Shown: positions 1 to 9,060, numbered from the stretch's first letter. The stretch is DNA of 64,000 nucleotides from Paenibacillus sp. J2TS4 (GCF_018403245.1 NZ_BOSH01000005.1:124001-188000); one strand, 5' to 3'. The notes: generated by a model from the sequence alone, not told the origin. Program-made: numbers and translations.

Positions 1-459
1 CGTAGCACTGATCGGGATTTCTTCATCTTCGCAGAAAAACTTGCAAAGATCTGTGTCCAGCCTGTATTTGCCTGAACGGATGACATGGCGGCTTTCAACC
101 TCCGTGCGGCGGAGCAGGGCTTCTACCCTTGCGCGGAGAACAGAGAGTGAAAACGGCTTAGTAATGTAGTCATCCGCACCAGCCAACAGTCCGGATACCT
201 CGTCCGTTTCCAAGTCGCAAGCTGTCAGCATGATAATAGGAATTGTTGAGTGCGTCCTAATCTCTTTGCACCAATCCATTCCATTCCCGTCCGGCAACCC
301 TAAATCCAGTATTATCAGGTCCGTTTTATGCTGTTCCAGCCTCCGTTTCCCTTCTTTAATATTGCTTGCCGAAACGGTGTGATAGCCGTCCTTTTCAAAG
401 GTAAACGCAATGCCACGATTTAAATGATCATCATCTTCCAGTATTAAAATGGTTTTCAT
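1..459 (-). CDS. OmpR/PhoB-family response regulator, N-terminal part (C-terminus beyond window)
   Basis: The 153 visible residues form a complete receiver domain followed by the start of a winged-helix output domain. The acidic pocket is at E8-D11, the phosphoacceptor is D52 in 'ILDLGLPDG', the switch threonine is T79 and the conserved lysine is K101 in 'DDYITKPF'. From about residue 104 the protein enters the linker and first strands of an OmpR-type DNA-binding domain. The gene leaves the window at its 3' end, so a sensor kinase partner is probably outside to the left. The ATG at 459 has GGAGG eight bases upstream. The family acts as a phosphorylation-controlled transcription factor in the cytoplasm. 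The specific stimulus cannot be read from this fragment. Confidence 0.93.
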   Translation of the reverse strand, partial: MKTILILEDDDHLNRGIAFTFEKDGYHTVSASNIKEGKRRLEQHKTDLIILDLGLPDGNGMDWCKEIRTHSTIPIIMLTACDLETDEVSGLLAGADDYITKPFSLSVLRARVEALLRRTEVESRHVIRSGKYRLDTDLCKFFCEDEEIPISAT

Positions 460-563
460 ACCGAACCTCCGTTGTTATCCTTCCCCTGCTTCAAGCGCGG
501 GTCCTGCAGCTTTGGAGCATCCTTGGGGTCCCCCAAACATCAATCACCTGCTATAAATATATA

Positions 564-573
564 CGTTTAAACG
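564..573. promoter_or_regulatory. Perfect dyad CGTTTAAACG, distal candidate operator
   Basis: This ten-base palindrome is repeated exactly at 743-752, placing the two copies on either side of the promoter of the beta-helix gene. The pair is 179 bp apart. This resembles the two-operator looping arrangement of some GntR/AraR-type repressors. The fusion regulator at 3240-4628 is the obvious candidate ligand, but that is inference. Confidence 0.45.
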
Positions 574-675
574 AATAGATAAAAGTAAACGGGACGGGCA
601 CAGATGGGCGCCTCCTTCCTGCTATCGAACACAAAACGCCGCCCCTACTCCTGTTTGGGCGGCCTTTGTTCAATG

Positions 676-704
676 TTGACAACGCTTTCAATTGTTCGTA
701 CTAT
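676..704 (+). promoter_or_regulatory. Sigma-A promoter of the beta-helix gene
   Basis: TTGACA at 676-681 is a perfect -35. It is followed after 17 bp by TACTAT (699-704), a 4/6 match to the -10 consensus. Transcription would start near 711, about 95 bases before the gene at 807. Confidence 0.5.
677..690 (+). promoter_or_regulatory. cre site (CcpA operator) overlapping the -35
   Basis: TGACAACGCTTTCA matches the cre consensus TGWAANCGNTNWCA at 13 of 14 positions and overlaps the -35 hexamer. A site there would repress the beta-helix gene when preferred sugars are present. Assignment is by motif only. Confidence 0.6.
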
Positions 705-742
705 ATTAATAGTGAACCAGAAACAAACCAGAAAAAATCAAG

Positions 743-752
743 CGTTTAAACG
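743..752. promoter_or_regulatory. Perfect dyad CGTTTAAACG, proximal candidate operator
   Basis: This is the second exact copy of the dyad at 564-573. It lies about 35 bases downstream of the predicted transcription start, a position suited to blocking elongation or initiation. Confidence 0.45.
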
Positions 753-806
753 GTTTGGCTATGAAGGAGTCGAATCCGTGCCAACTATGAAAATGGAGGG
801 TTAATA

Positions 807-3185
807 ATGGAAAAAAATCCACAGACTCAAAACCATGCCGGGACCGACCCGGCGAAGGAAGAACAATCCCCCGCCATTAGCCGGCGCAAAATGCTGAAAG
901 CACTCGGCTTGGGAGGCGCCCTGCTGACAGGAAGCGCTTTGGCTCCCGGGCTCGTCTTTGCCGATGACAAATCTTCTTCTAGAAACGATGATGGGGATCA
1001 TGGCACTACCGAGCTTACCTCCAATGGCAATGCTCGCTCTATGCTATATGTGCCCCATGTGCAAGCTCTTCTTGCACTGCCGAAGGGCCAGCTTAAGGAA
1101 GGGACCAAGGTGCACGTCGGAGGATATTATGCCGACGGGGACGGGGGAGCCAAGCTCGTCTGCTGGAGGGCTTCAAGCACCAAAGCGGACAATGGCGGAA
1201 CGGTTCATGAAGTAAAGGGCGGCAACCAGAGTCAAACCGGGCGTTGGGAAACAGTACATAACGGAGTAGCGGATTTTCGCTGGTTCGGCTTATTTGGGCC
1301 GGACAAGAATGCCGATGACGCTTTAGAGGCTATGGTGAATGATGAATCGATTCATCGTATTGAAGCGCATACGGACTTGAATTTCACCAGACGCCATACC
1401 TTCTATCGCAGTAACCTGGAGATCAATTTCCATGGACATGAGGTTACTACAGAGGGGATTGAACTCAACACAAGGGATAACCCTTTTGGCGCGGTTCTCT
1501 TCTTTCAAGGGACCTCCATCGGCCCAAGCTATTCCACTACTTTGACGGCCGAGCTAGCGGAAGGGACCGACATTCTCGAGGTGTCCAATTCCTCCGTCTT
1601 CCAGGTGGACGAATGGTGGCACGTTCAAGTCAGCAATCTCCCACAAGGCAATGCCCAGCGGGAACTGGACTATCTGCTTAAAGTAACCGAAATTATCGAT
1701 GCTACCCATATTCGGGTCAATTACAAGCTGGGCTGGCCCCTTGCCTCCGGACGCCAGATTACATACCAGAAGAAGATGCCGGTCTTCCGCTGCCATGTGC
1801 GAAACATGAAGTTTACGGGCAACCCGGTTCCGCCGAATGGTTCGACCACTCAACGGCCGTTTGAAACCTGGGACCAAATCGGCTCCAATCCGGTAGCCTA
1901 CGAATTCGCGGTTGAATGTGACGTATCCGGCATCCGGGCGACAGGGGTATTCTGGCCTGTAGTTATGCGTCGTTACTGCTCCCATTACGTAACCGAACAA
2001 TGCGAGCTGATCAATCCGGAAGAGCGGGATTGGGGCGGCACCGGATATTTGACCCAACAGATCAATGTGCTGTATGGACACGTCAAAGATTGCAATACTA
2101 GCAACGCCCGCCACTTGAATGATTTTACTTGCGCCGCCTACTGCCTTGTGGAGAACTGCCATGGCGATGGCGATGATTACGGTCCGTTCGTTACTCACGG
2201 GCAATTCGAGCATGACCTTGTCTATATCGGCAATTCCGGACTGCTATCGTTCGCCAACAGCGGAACTCATTGGGGAGATAGCGCCAAGCGGGTCACCGTC
2301 AAGAAGCACAGAGCCACCCGGATTGTTGCCAACAAACGGTTGACCGATCTGACTTTGGAGGACTGCCATGCCTACGTGAAGGAGGGATTGTCCAACTCCG
2401 GATCGATATGGGTTAATGTAGACGGCTTAAATATGAGGGGCTGTACCGCAGAAGCAATGATTACCCTGTCCAAGGGCTCTTCCCGTTCCAAAAGAAAAAA
2501 TATAATCGACAGCTGCGGGTTCGGCATGCTGAAAGGATATGAAATCGCCCGCCCCATCCGGCAAGGAACCGAATCTGTAGGCTATACTCCGATCAATGGA
2601 GACCTTATGATCCAAAATAGCGAGTTCTACAATGTAGAAGACGTAAACATCGGCAGCATTAACCGTCTTACTCTGGTCAACACCTGGTTCAAAGGAGCCT
2701 CTCCGGCGGCCGGTCAAGTGAACATAGGCAGTAAAGAAATCGTCATTCAGGGCGGCGGCTTAATCGATTGCGGCTTCGTGCTGACCGGAGCCTGGGACAA
2801 AACTAATCGGGACGGTACGAATCCGGAGCTCCTTACCGACCAGTCAATTACAGTGGGAGGCGGCGCCGTATTTAGCGGGACCAATGGAGCGAAAGCGTTC
2901 CTGAAAAGCTCAGATCCCACCAATAACGTCACATGGAATTTGGGCGATTATTCCAGTCAGCCCTCGACCCCGGATACGGCGCATTTTCTGATTCAGGGCG
3001 GAACAAACCGCTTCAAGGCCATAGGCTCCCGCTTTGTAGGGGGACAATATATCGCATTAGACAACGCCTTCGGCAACGGCAATTATTTCTTCATGACCTC
3101 CTGCATCGAACAGAGCGTAAACCGTGCATCGCTGCCTGCGGAGAAAAATAACGTCAAGCACAGCGAAGGTAATATGATTATATGA
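807..3185 (+). CDS. Tat-exported right-handed beta-helix protein, pectate-lyase-like
   Basis: The 792-residue product starts with a twin-arginine signal: 'SRRKMLK' at about residues 25-31, a hydrophobic stretch, and an Ala-rich cleavage region ending near 'GLVFA'. The rest is Gly/Asn-rich with short beta repeats. It opens with a pectate-lyase-superfamily-like segment ('GGYYADGDGGAKL', 'FGLFGPDKNADDALEAM'), typical of parallel beta-helix polysaccharide-acting proteins. No catalytic residues can be assigned safely. The ATG follows GGAGGGTTAATA. A cre site overlaps the promoter and dyads flank it, which suggests carbohydrate-controlled expression. The gene is followed by a GntR/solute-binding fusion regulator on the same strand. 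Function as an extracellular polysaccharide lyase or hydrolase is likely; the substrate is unknown. Confidence 0.75.
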   Translation: MEKNPQTQNHAGTDPAKEEQSPAISRRKMLKALGLGGALLTGSALAPGLVFADDKSSSRNDDGDHGTTELTSNGNARSMLYVPHVQALLALPKGQLKEGTKVHVGGYYADGDGGAKLVCWRASSTKADNGGTVHEVKGGNQSQTGRWETVHNGVADFRWFGLFGPDKNADDALEAMVNDESIHRIEAHTDLNFTRRHTFYRSNLEINFHGHEVTTEGIELNTRDNPFGAVLFFQGTSIGPSYSTTLTAELAEGTDILEVSNSSVFQVDEWWHVQVSNLPQGNAQRELDYLLKVTEIIDATHIRVNYKLGWPLASGRQITYQKKMPVFRCHVRNMKFTGNPVPPNGSTTQRPFETWDQIGSNPVAYEFAVECDVSGIRATGVFWPVVMRRYCSHYVTEQCELINPEERDWGGTGYLTQQINVLYGHVKDCNTSNARHLNDFTCAAYCLVENCHGDGDDYGPFVTHGQFEHDLVYIGNSGLLSFANSGTHWGDSAKRVTVKKHRATRIVANKRLTDLTLEDCHAYVKEGLSNSGSIWVNVDGLNMRGCTAEAMITLSKGSSRSKRKNIIDSCGFGMLKGYEIARPIRQGTESVGYTPINGDLMIQNSEFYNVEDVNIGSINRLTLVNTWFKGASPAAGQVNIGSKEIVIQGGGLIDCGFVLTGAWDKTNRDGTNPELLTDQSITVGGGAVFSGTNGAKAFLKSSDPTNNVTWNLGDYSSQPSTPDTAHFLIQGGTNRFKAIGSRFVGGQYIALDNAFGNGNYFFMTSCIEQSVNRASLPAEKNNVKHSEGNMII

Positions 3186-3239
3186 TATTATCTTACTAAT
3201 AGAGAGTATTATGGCTTTGTTGGAAAATGAGGTCTTGCC

Positions 3240-4628
3240 ATGGAAAAACGAAATTTACGCGAAAAGTCCCGCATGCGCTTGAACCAATTCATTCAAACGC
3301 TGCGGGAAGAAATTCGGTCTGGCCAGCGAAAAGCGGGAGACTATTTGCCATCCGAAAAAGCATTCGCCGAGCAATACAGCCTAAGCAACCAGACGGTGCG
3401 CAAAGGCTTGGACGTGCTGGTATCCGAGAAGCTAATAGCCAAAATTCCACGAGTCGGCACCAAAGTCCTCGGACCGTCCGACGATACCGGCGTTACCGTC
3501 AAGCTTGGTTTCCATCCTTCCGTTACCCGTGAAGCGGATCTGGAGCAGCTTCTGGCGCTGTTTCACAAGAAATTCCCGGCTATTCGCGTGCAGATGGTTC
3601 CTGTATCCAGCAAAAACTACGAATATCTTCACCATTATTTAACGGGCGGCATTATCGATGCCGCCATGATGAACTACACGAATTTTCAAGAGCTTCAGGA
3701 AAAGAGCCATATCGATTTGCTGGCACCGCTAAAGCGAGAAGAAGATATTTATTCCTTCTTGTCCGATGCCTTTACGGTCAATGGCTCGCTTCTCGCTCAG
3801 CCCTTTATTTTCTCGCCGCTTATTCTTTGCTACAATCGGGAACACTTTCGGGATACGGGCATTCCGGAGCCCGACAGCAGCTGGCAGTGGCCGGATTTGC
3901 TAAACTATGCCGCGAGGTTGGCGGTCCCCGGGGAGCGTCTCGGCTTTCACGGCGATCTGCTCTCCTACCACCGCTGGCCGCTGTTCCTGCTGCAGTCCGG
4001 ATTATCGTTCGAACGCAGCAAGGATGGCAGAATTCGGCTGGCCGGAACGAAAATGATGGAGGCCATTCGCAACTGCGGGACCATGCTGCGCGACATTCCG
4101 CATCTATTCACCGGGGTAACGACAGGCGAATCAGAGCGAATGCTGGCCAAGGGCCAAGCTTCCATTATATTGACCAGCTACTTCTATTTAAACTATTTAT
4201 CGGAGGAGCCGCTGTCGTTCGATGTAGCGCCCGTTCCTCATCTGGGCACCCCTATGACGCTGCTGCTCAATACGGGATTAGCCGTAAGCGGCCGCTCCCC
4301 TGTCAAGGAAGCGGCCGTCCAATTGGTCGAGTTTCTTACTTCTTCAGAAGCCCAGCTCGTCATTCGCCGGCAAACCTACAGCTTGCCCGCCCGTAAATCG
4401 GCAGCCGAATGGATCGGCGAAGAGTCCAAGTCCGCACCCTCTCGATTCTCGCTGTTTCGAGAAACGATTCCCGGGTTTCGTTATTTCACGGATTTGAGTC
4501 TAACGGCTACGGAACTGACCGCGCTCGGTGAAGAGCTCAAGCTGTTCTGGGCCGGCCTGGCGAACGAAGAGGCCTTCTGCCGGCAGGTTGAGCAAGTTGG
4601 CCAGCGACTCCCCCCGCCTGAACTCTGA
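3240..4628 (+). CDS. GntR-type HTH fused to an extracellular-solute-binding-like sensor domain
   Basis: Residues of about 8-75 form a GntR winged helix ('LREEIRSGQRKAGDYLPSEK', then 'LSNQTVRKGLDVLVSEKLIA'). Residues of about 80-460 resemble an ABC family-1 sugar-binding protein ('DAAMMNYTNFQEL', 'ILCYNREHF', 'AAVQLVEFLTSSEAQLVIR'). There is no signal peptide or lipobox, so the binding-protein fold sits in the cytoplasm and probably serves as the effector domain, replacing the usual UTRA or LacI-type domain. The ATG has GAGG seven to ten bases upstream. A paralogue of nearly equal length is at 12167-13567. It may bind the CGTTTAAACG dyads upstream of the adjacent beta-helix gene. An alternative is control of a distant ABC operon. 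Confidence 0.88.
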   Translation: MEKRNLREKSRMRLNQFIQTLREEIRSGQRKAGDYLPSEKAFAEQYSLSNQTVRKGLDVLVSEKLIAKIPRVGTKVLGPSDDTGVTVKLGFHPSVTREADLEQLLALFHKKFPAIRVQMVPVSSKNYEYLHHYLTGGIIDAAMMNYTNFQELQEKSHIDLLAPLKREEDIYSFLSDAFTVNGSLLAQPFIFSPLILCYNREHFRDTGIPEPDSSWQWPDLLNYAARLAVPGERLGFHGDLLSYHRWPLFLLQSGLSFERSKDGRIRLAGTKMMEAIRNCGTMLRDIPHLFTGVTTGESERMLAKGQASIILTSYFYLNYLSEEPLSFDVAPVPHLGTPMTLLLNTGLAVSGRSPVKEAAVQLVEFLTSSEAQLVIRRQTYSLPARKSAAEWIGEESKSAPSRFSLFRETIPGFRYFTDLSLTATELTALGEELKLFWAGLANEEAFCRQVEQVGQRLPPPEL

Positions 4629-4684
4629 TCATTAGATGGCGATAGATAGTGAGTCTAGTCGTCCTACTACTACTCAGACGAAGA

Positions 4685-4710
4685 AACGCGCGCCTGAATA
4701 GACGCGCGTT
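4685..4710. terminator. GC-rich hairpin between convergent genes
   Basis: AACGCGCG at 4685-4692 pairs with CGCGCGTT at 4703-4710 across a ten-base loop. It lies between the rightward gene ending at 4628 and the leftward one ending at 4744. The flanking T-runs are poor on both strands, so it may be a weak bidirectional terminator. Confidence 0.45.
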
Positions 4711-4743
4711 ATAGTAGAATGATGCCGACAAAGTCAATCCACT

Positions 4744-5523
4744 CTAGAAATCGGAAGCGTTGGCCAAATGGCCTCCGTCCACCAGAACGGTGGTGCCCGT
4801 CACGTAGGAAGCTTCCTCGGAAGCGAGGAAGAGGAACACCTGCGCTACCTCCCGCGCTGTACCTAACCGCTTCATCGGCGTGCGGGCTGCCAGCTCGTCG
4901 AGGTCCAGCGCCTGCTCCCCGTCTTTTTTCAAATCGCCATTAATTGTTGTATCGATAAAGCCGGGAGCGACTGCGTTAACGCGAATGCCATGAGTCGCAA
5001 GCTCTGCCGCCATCGAGCGGGTCAGCAATTCCACCGCGCCTTTGGAAGCATTGTAATGGGCGAGGAATGTGCTTCCCGCCAGACCATTTTTGGACGACAT
5101 ATTGACGATGGCACCGCCTGTTCCCTGTTCCACCATGAGACGGGAAGCCCATTGACTTAAGCGAAACATGCCGCCAACGTTCACATTCATAATCTGGTCC
5201 CAGTTAGCGGCGGGAATGTCCAGGAAAGACTCGCGGACAGCGATGCCCGCATTGTTGACCAGAATATCGAGCCCGCCCCATTCCCGGGAAATTGTATCCA
5301 TGGCGTTCTGCAAGGATGCTTCCTCGCTAATGTCACAGACTGCCGTCCGAATTTGTCCCGCAGGAAGAGCGCTGTCCTCCGCAAGCGAAGACAGCTCCTC
5401 TTCTCTGCGATCCAGCACGTAGACCCGGGCCCCTTCGCTAACAAACAGCTCGACAATCGCGCGGCCAATGCCCCGGGCTCCGCCTGTGACGACCGCTCTT
5501 TTACCCTTTAGCCGCATCGGCAT
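4744..5523 (-). CDS. Short-chain dehydrogenase/reductase (SDR), classical type
   Basis: This is a 259-residue classical SDR. The NAD(P) motif 'TGGARGIG' is at about residues 13-20, 'NNAG' at about 89-92, the catalytic serine region is 'NMSSKNG', and the catalytic Tyr/Lys pair is in 'HYNASK'. The C-terminal 'GTTVLVDGG' is typical of the family. 'LDRREE' follows strand 2, and its Asp favours NAD over NADP. Its start overlaps the end of the M20 deacylase by 23 bases, indicating translational coupling as the last gene of the leftward transport/catabolic operon. It probably oxidises or reduces a hydroxyl on the imported compound. The substrate is unknown. Confidence 0.9.
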   Translation of the reverse strand: MPMRLKGKRAVVTGGARGIGRAIVELFVSEGARVYVLDRREEELSSLAEDSALPAGQIRTAVCDISEEASLQNAMDTISREWGGLDILVNNAGIAVRESFLDIPAANWDQIMNVNVGGMFRLSQWASRLMVEQGTGGAIVNMSSKNGLAGSTFLAHYNASKGAVELLTRSMAAELATHGIRVNAVAPGFIDTTINGDLKKDGEQALDLDELAARTPMKRLGTAREVAQVFLFLASEEASYVTGTTVLVDGGHLANASDF

Positions 5524-6697
5524 CCCCTCCGCTCCATCCCAAATAGTTACCGATAAACGTCAAATAAACTTGAGCGGTCCGCTCGAGCTCGCGGATTTCT
5601 ACGAATTCCGTTTCTCCATGAGCGGAAACTTGATCCGGTCCGTGACACAAAGCAGGAATCCCCCAGGCGTTGACAAATATGCCTGCGTCCGTCACCAGCT
5701 TTTTACCTGCCTTGGGCACGGTTTGCCCGCTTATTTCCTGCACCGCTTGCACGAAGGCTTCGACGACCGGACTGTCCTTGTCGATCCGGTAGCCATCCCG
5801 AACCTTCTCCATCGCTACCCCGATCTCGATCCGATTCCGATCGGCCAGCGGCTTCAGCAATTCCCGCAGCTCCCGCTCCACCTCCTCGAACCGCTCCTCC
5901 GGACCATAGCGTCTTACCCCATCCAGACATGCATGATTCGGCATCTGGTTATAAAATTCCCCGCTGTGCGCCGAACCGACAAAATAGGAGGCCGTGCCAA
6001 TATCCGCTATGTCCTGTTGCGCCAGCTCCGCATTGCGTCTGTCCAGCTCCTGAATCACTTCGGCCGCAACCGAAATCGGATGGGGCGTGCCAAGCGGAGT
6101 ATGTAACTGGTGACTCGGCTCTCCCTCCCGCAGAATATCGATGCGAAAAGTGGCGGAGCCCATTTGGGCTACTGTACATTCGGTCGAGGCCCCCTCCATG
6201 ACGACGACAGCGTCCGCCTCATAATGGTATCGCGCGGTCAGCTCGAGCAGATCTTCCCCTCGTCCGCCCGGGCTTTCGTGAAGACTGTTGGCAATCACCA
6301 TTAGTTGACCGTTCAATTTCGCGTCGCTTTGCTTGATCACCCGCAGCACTTCGATGATCGCAGCCAAGGAGCCCTTCATATCGCACGTTCCCCGGCCATA
6401 CAGCCGCTCCCCCTCTATCTTGGCCGGTGTATGGGGCAAAGGAACGACATCCATATGACCGTTGAAAATCAGCCTTTTCCCTTCACTGGGCGGCCCGAAG
6501 GTGGCGACCAAGGTAGGATTGCCCGGGTAGAATTCATGCCGTTCGACCCGGCAGCCCACTTCCTCCAGCAGTCTTTGATAATGCTGTGCCACTTCTGCGG
6601 TATTGCCGGTTACACTCGGGATACGGACCAGATCCAGCGTATCCTGAACAAGTCTCTTCACATCGAGCAACGATAATAACGACGGTGCCGATTTCAT
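5501..6697 (-). CDS. M20-family metallo-deacylase/peptidase (ArgE/DapE-like)
   Basis: The 398-residue protein carries the M20 metal motif 'GHMDVVP' and 'GRGTCDMKGS'. A 'SLHESPGG' segment stands where the usual 'DEE' (base glutamate plus metal glutamate) is found, so the base is kept but the neighbouring ligand appears changed. A C-terminal 'CHGPDQVSAHGETEFV' supplies the last metal ligands. The ATG at 6697 is preferred because GGAGGAGG lies just upstream. A longer in-frame reading would start inside an intergenic repeat. The family hydrolyses N-acyl or peptide amide bonds. Here it belongs to the operon with two oxidoreductases and an ABC importer, suggesting use of an N-acylated substrate. 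Confidence 0.88.
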   Translation of the reverse strand: MKSAPSLLSLLDVKRLVQDTLDLVRIPSVTGNTAEVAQHYQRLLEEVGCRVERHEFYPGNPTLVATFGPPSEGKRLIFNGHMDVVPLPHTPAKIEGERLYGRGTCDMKGSLAAIIEVLRVIKQSDAKLNGQLMVIANSLHESPGGRGEDLLELTARYHYEADAVVVMEGASTECTVAQMGSATFRIDILREGEPSHQLHTPLGTPHPISVAAEVIQELDRRNAELAQQDIADIGTASYFVGSAHSGEFYNQMPNHACLDGVRRYGPEERFEEVERELRELLKPLADRNRIEIGVAMEKVRDGYRIDKDSPVVEAFVQAVQEISGQTVPKAGKKLVTDAGIFVNAWGIPALCHGPDQVSAHGETEFVEIRELERTAQVYLTFIGNYLGWSGGDADAAKG

Positions 6698-6769
6698 CCT
6701 GTGCCTCCTCCCCAAGAAGCTTGTATAAACCTCTCTCTTGTCTTGATTATAGATGCAGCAATATATGAA

Positions 6770-6826
6770 AAGCTTCCATTCCGTTCCGAAGGAAAGGGCC
6801 TCCGAAGCTTCAAACATCATACTCCT
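6770..6826 (-). repeat. Dispersed MITE-like repeat, copy 1 (core only)
   Basis: The core reading TTCCGAAGGAAAG, then CCTCCGAAGCTTCAAACAT, is shared with 7952-8152, 32459-32530 and 53453-53563. This copy lacks the outer arms and sits directly upstream of the deacylase ribosome binding site. Confidence 0.7.
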
Positions 6827-6856
6827 TCCACTCCCCCATAAGTGCGCCAGCGATTG

Positions 6857-7912
6857 TTATCGCCGGGCACCGGGTGCCGCTTCCTCTTCCTGCTCGGTCA
6901 GACCGGAAGCTGCGGGATATTCCAGCACCGCTCCCAGAATGTCATAGGGCGATTCGGAATAGCGGCGGTACGCTTCGGCGCATTGCTCAATCGGATAAAC
7001 CTCTGTTAGCAGCGGGCCCACCTGAAGATCTCCTTCCGCCATCAGACGAATATACTCCTCCATGTTCCGGCCTTCCGTCCACCGCACATAACCGATCGGG
7101 TAATCAAAGCCTTCCTTTTCATAAATCGAATCATAACGACCGGGACCCCCCGCTCGGGAAATGAGCACCTGGGCTTCTTTGCTAAACATCAGCTCGCGGG
7201 AAAAATCAAGCTTAAGATCTCCCACAACCACTACTTTGCCCCGGTCGCGAATCCATTTAAGCGATTGATCCATCAACTCGCCGGTTTTGCTGCTGGCGCA
7301 TACAAGAACGGCATCCGCGCCACGTCCGTCCGTCAGCTCTTTCAGCTTCGCCTCTACCTGCTCGTTACTGCGACATACATGGCGGATGCCAAGCTCCTCC
7401 GCCTTCCGACAGCGATTCTTTATCAAATCCGAAACGATAACCCGATATCCGGCCGCTTGTGCAATCTGAGCCGTTATTTGTCCCAGGATGCCCGCGCCAA
7501 TCAGCAGCATCGTTTCTCCAAATTGCAAGGAAGCCTGTCTGAGCGCATGAATCGCAATAGCGCCTAAGCCTACCGTGGATGCTTCCATTAATGATACATG
7601 ATCCGGAACAGGTACCGCCAAATGCTTGGGAACCGACAGCCATTCCGCATGCTTGACATAAGGAGCTCCATAACAAGCGACCCTCTGCCCGACTTGAATT
7701 CCGTCGACATGCTTTCCGACCGCCTTGACCACACCTGCTGCACTGTAGCCTAACACGGTAGGGGATGAATAGCTATGCCCGTTCATCATAATTTCGGTAC
7801 CTGGACTAATAGCTGAATATTCGGTCTGTACAAGGACACAACCGTCTTCTAACTTCGGCTCGGGAACGTCCCCGGCCTGGATGCTTCCTCCCTGGGATAC
7901 AACAGCTTTCAT
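6857..7912 (-). CDS. MDR-superfamily (medium-chain, Zn-type) dehydrogenase
   Basis: This 351-residue protein has an N-terminal GroES-like domain ('YSAISPGTEI', 'LGYSAAGVV', 'GQRVACYG') and a Rossmann domain with 'LLIGAGILGQ' near residue 135. The usual catalytic zinc Cys and the four structural-zinc cysteines are not evident. It therefore resembles the 'SPGTE' subgroup of MDR enzymes that act on sugars, cyclitols or similar alcohols. The ATG follows GGAAGGAG. It lies between the ABC permeases and the M20 deacylase on the same strand, with repeat elements in both flanking gaps. It most likely oxidises a hydroxyl of the imported compound. The tail after about residue 335 is Glu/Ala-rich and probably disordered. 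Confidence 0.85.
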   Translation of the reverse strand: MKAVVSQGGSIQAGDVPEPKLEDGCVLVQTEYSAISPGTEIMMNGHSYSSPTVLGYSAAGVVKAVGKHVDGIQVGQRVACYGAPYVKHAEWLSVPKHLAVPVPDHVSLMEASTVGLGAIAIHALRQASLQFGETMLLIGAGILGQITAQIAQAAGYRVIVSDLIKNRCRKAEELGIRHVCRSNEQVEAKLKELTDGRGADAVLVCASSKTGELMDQSLKWIRDRGKVVVVGDLKLDFSRELMFSKEAQVLISRAGGPGRYDSIYEKEGFDYPIGYVRWTEGRNMEEYIRLMAEGDLQVGPLLTEVYPIEQCAEAYRRYSESPYDILGAVLEYPAASGLTEQEEEAAPGARR

Positions 7913-7951
7913 GTTTCTCTCCTTCCCTTCTCAACAAAAAAGAAAATCTGC

Positions 7952-8152
7952 CTATATATATAGGTGGCACTAAAGAAAGCGATCATTCCGTTCCGAAGGA
8001 AAGTGCCTCCGAAGCTTCAAACATCTTGTTTTGTATTCCTTTTTTATTGGTTCGGCCTTCGGATGGTAGGAATACAAAGCCAAAACTCGCCCTGGAAGCA
8101 TCTTTCTTTCTCCTCTTCATGAGCTTTGAAATCTGTAGTTCCATTTATATAG
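7952..8152. repeat. MITE-like dispersed repeat, fullest copy, with imperfect terminal inverted repeats
   Basis: The element begins CTATATATATAGGTGG and ends, on the opposite strand, CTATATAAATGG. Just inside these are AAAGAAAG and CTTTCTTT arms. It contains the core shared with 6770-6826, 32459-32530 and 53453-53563, and the GGTAGGAATACAAA segment shared with the 53.5 kb copy. On the minus strand GGCACT and AGTGCC pair around an inner TTCC/GGAA hairpin. No transposase is encoded. Confidence 0.65.
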
Positions 8153-8169
8153 TCTGTTTTTTTCGAACT

Positions 8170-9048
8170 TTATTCTTTAATAGCTCCGATCATGACGCCT
8201 TTAACGAAAAATCTTTGCAGAAAAGGATAAATAACGAGAATAGGCACTGTAGCCACAATGATCGTCGCGTATTTAATCGATTCGCTTATCCGATTGGCCT
8301 CGTCAACGTTTACGCTGGATAACATGTTCTGCGCCGAGGATTGAATAAGAATTTCCCTTAAAATCAATTGCAGCGGGAATAGCGATCTATCCTGTAAATA
8401 AATCATCGCCCCGAACCAGCTGTTCCAGTGTCCCACCGCATAAAATAAAGTCATTACCGCAATAACGGGCATGGACAAGGGGAGGACAATTTTCCACAAC
8501 ACCTTAAAATCATGCGCTCCGTCAATCTTCGCCGATTCAATCAAGCTGTCCGGAATGGACTGGAAGAAGGTTCTCATCACGATCAGGTTAAACGCGCTGA
8601 CCGCACCAGGCAGGAGCAATGCCCAGCGGGTGTCAAACAAGCCCAGCTCGCGAATGTTAAGATAAGCCGGGATTAGACCGCCGCTAAAAAACATGGTGAA
8701 CACAATAAACGCCATGATTATATTTTTACCGTGCAGCCCTTTTCTGGACAACGGGTAAGCCCCCAGTGTAGTCATGATCAGGTTAATGATCGTTCCCACT
8801 ACCACATAAAAAATCGTGTTGCCATAGGAAGTCCAAATATTATCATCCGAAAAAACCAGCTTGTAAGCATTCAGATTAAAGCCTACCGGGAATAGCTTGA
8901 CCTGACCCGAAGCGATCGCATAGGCATCGCTGAATGACGAAATCAGGACATACCACATCGGATATAGAAACACTACCGAGCATAATAACAAAAACACCGT
9001 ATTTAAGCTGTCAAACAGTCTTTCTCCCCAAGTTCTTTTAATAACCAA
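8170..9048 (-). CDS. Carbohydrate ABC importer permease, LplC/YtcP-like
   Basis: The 292-residue inner-membrane permease has about six transmembrane segments and the cytoplasmic EAA loop 'ESAKIDGAHDFKVLWKIVLP' at about residues 178-197, which docks the ATPase. Length and sequence style fit the LplC/YtcP group that transports complex polysaccharide fragments in Bacillus and Paenibacillus. The start is a TTG at 9048 with GAGGGGG seven bases upstream. It follows the partner permease after a 12-base gap. No ATPase gene is in the operon, as usual for systems that share an MsmX-type ATPase. Confidence 0.93.
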   Translation of the reverse strand: MVIKRTWGERLFDSLNTVFLLLCSVVFLYPMWYVLISSFSDAYAIASGQVKLFPVGFNLNAYKLVFSDDNIWTSYGNTIFYVVVGTIINLIMTTLGAYPLSRKGLHGKNIIMAFIVFTMFFSGGLIPAYLNIRELGLFDTRWALLLPGAVSAFNLIVMRTFFQSIPDSLIESAKIDGAHDFKVLWKIVLPLSMPVIAVMTLFYAVGHWNSWFGAMIYLQDRSLFPLQLILREILIQSSAQNMLSSVNVDEANRISESIKYATIIVATVPILVIYPFLQRFFVKGVMIGAIKE

Positions 9049-9060
9049 CTTAATGCCCCC

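Noticed and set aside
604..804. 66-codon frame before the beta-helix gene
   Set aside because: It covers the promoter, cre site and dyad and has no ribosome binding site or recognisable composition.
6698..6820. N-terminal extension of the M20 deacylase starting 'MFEAS'
   Set aside because: The extension is encoded by the dispersed repeat, and a GGAGGAGG site supports the start at 6697.
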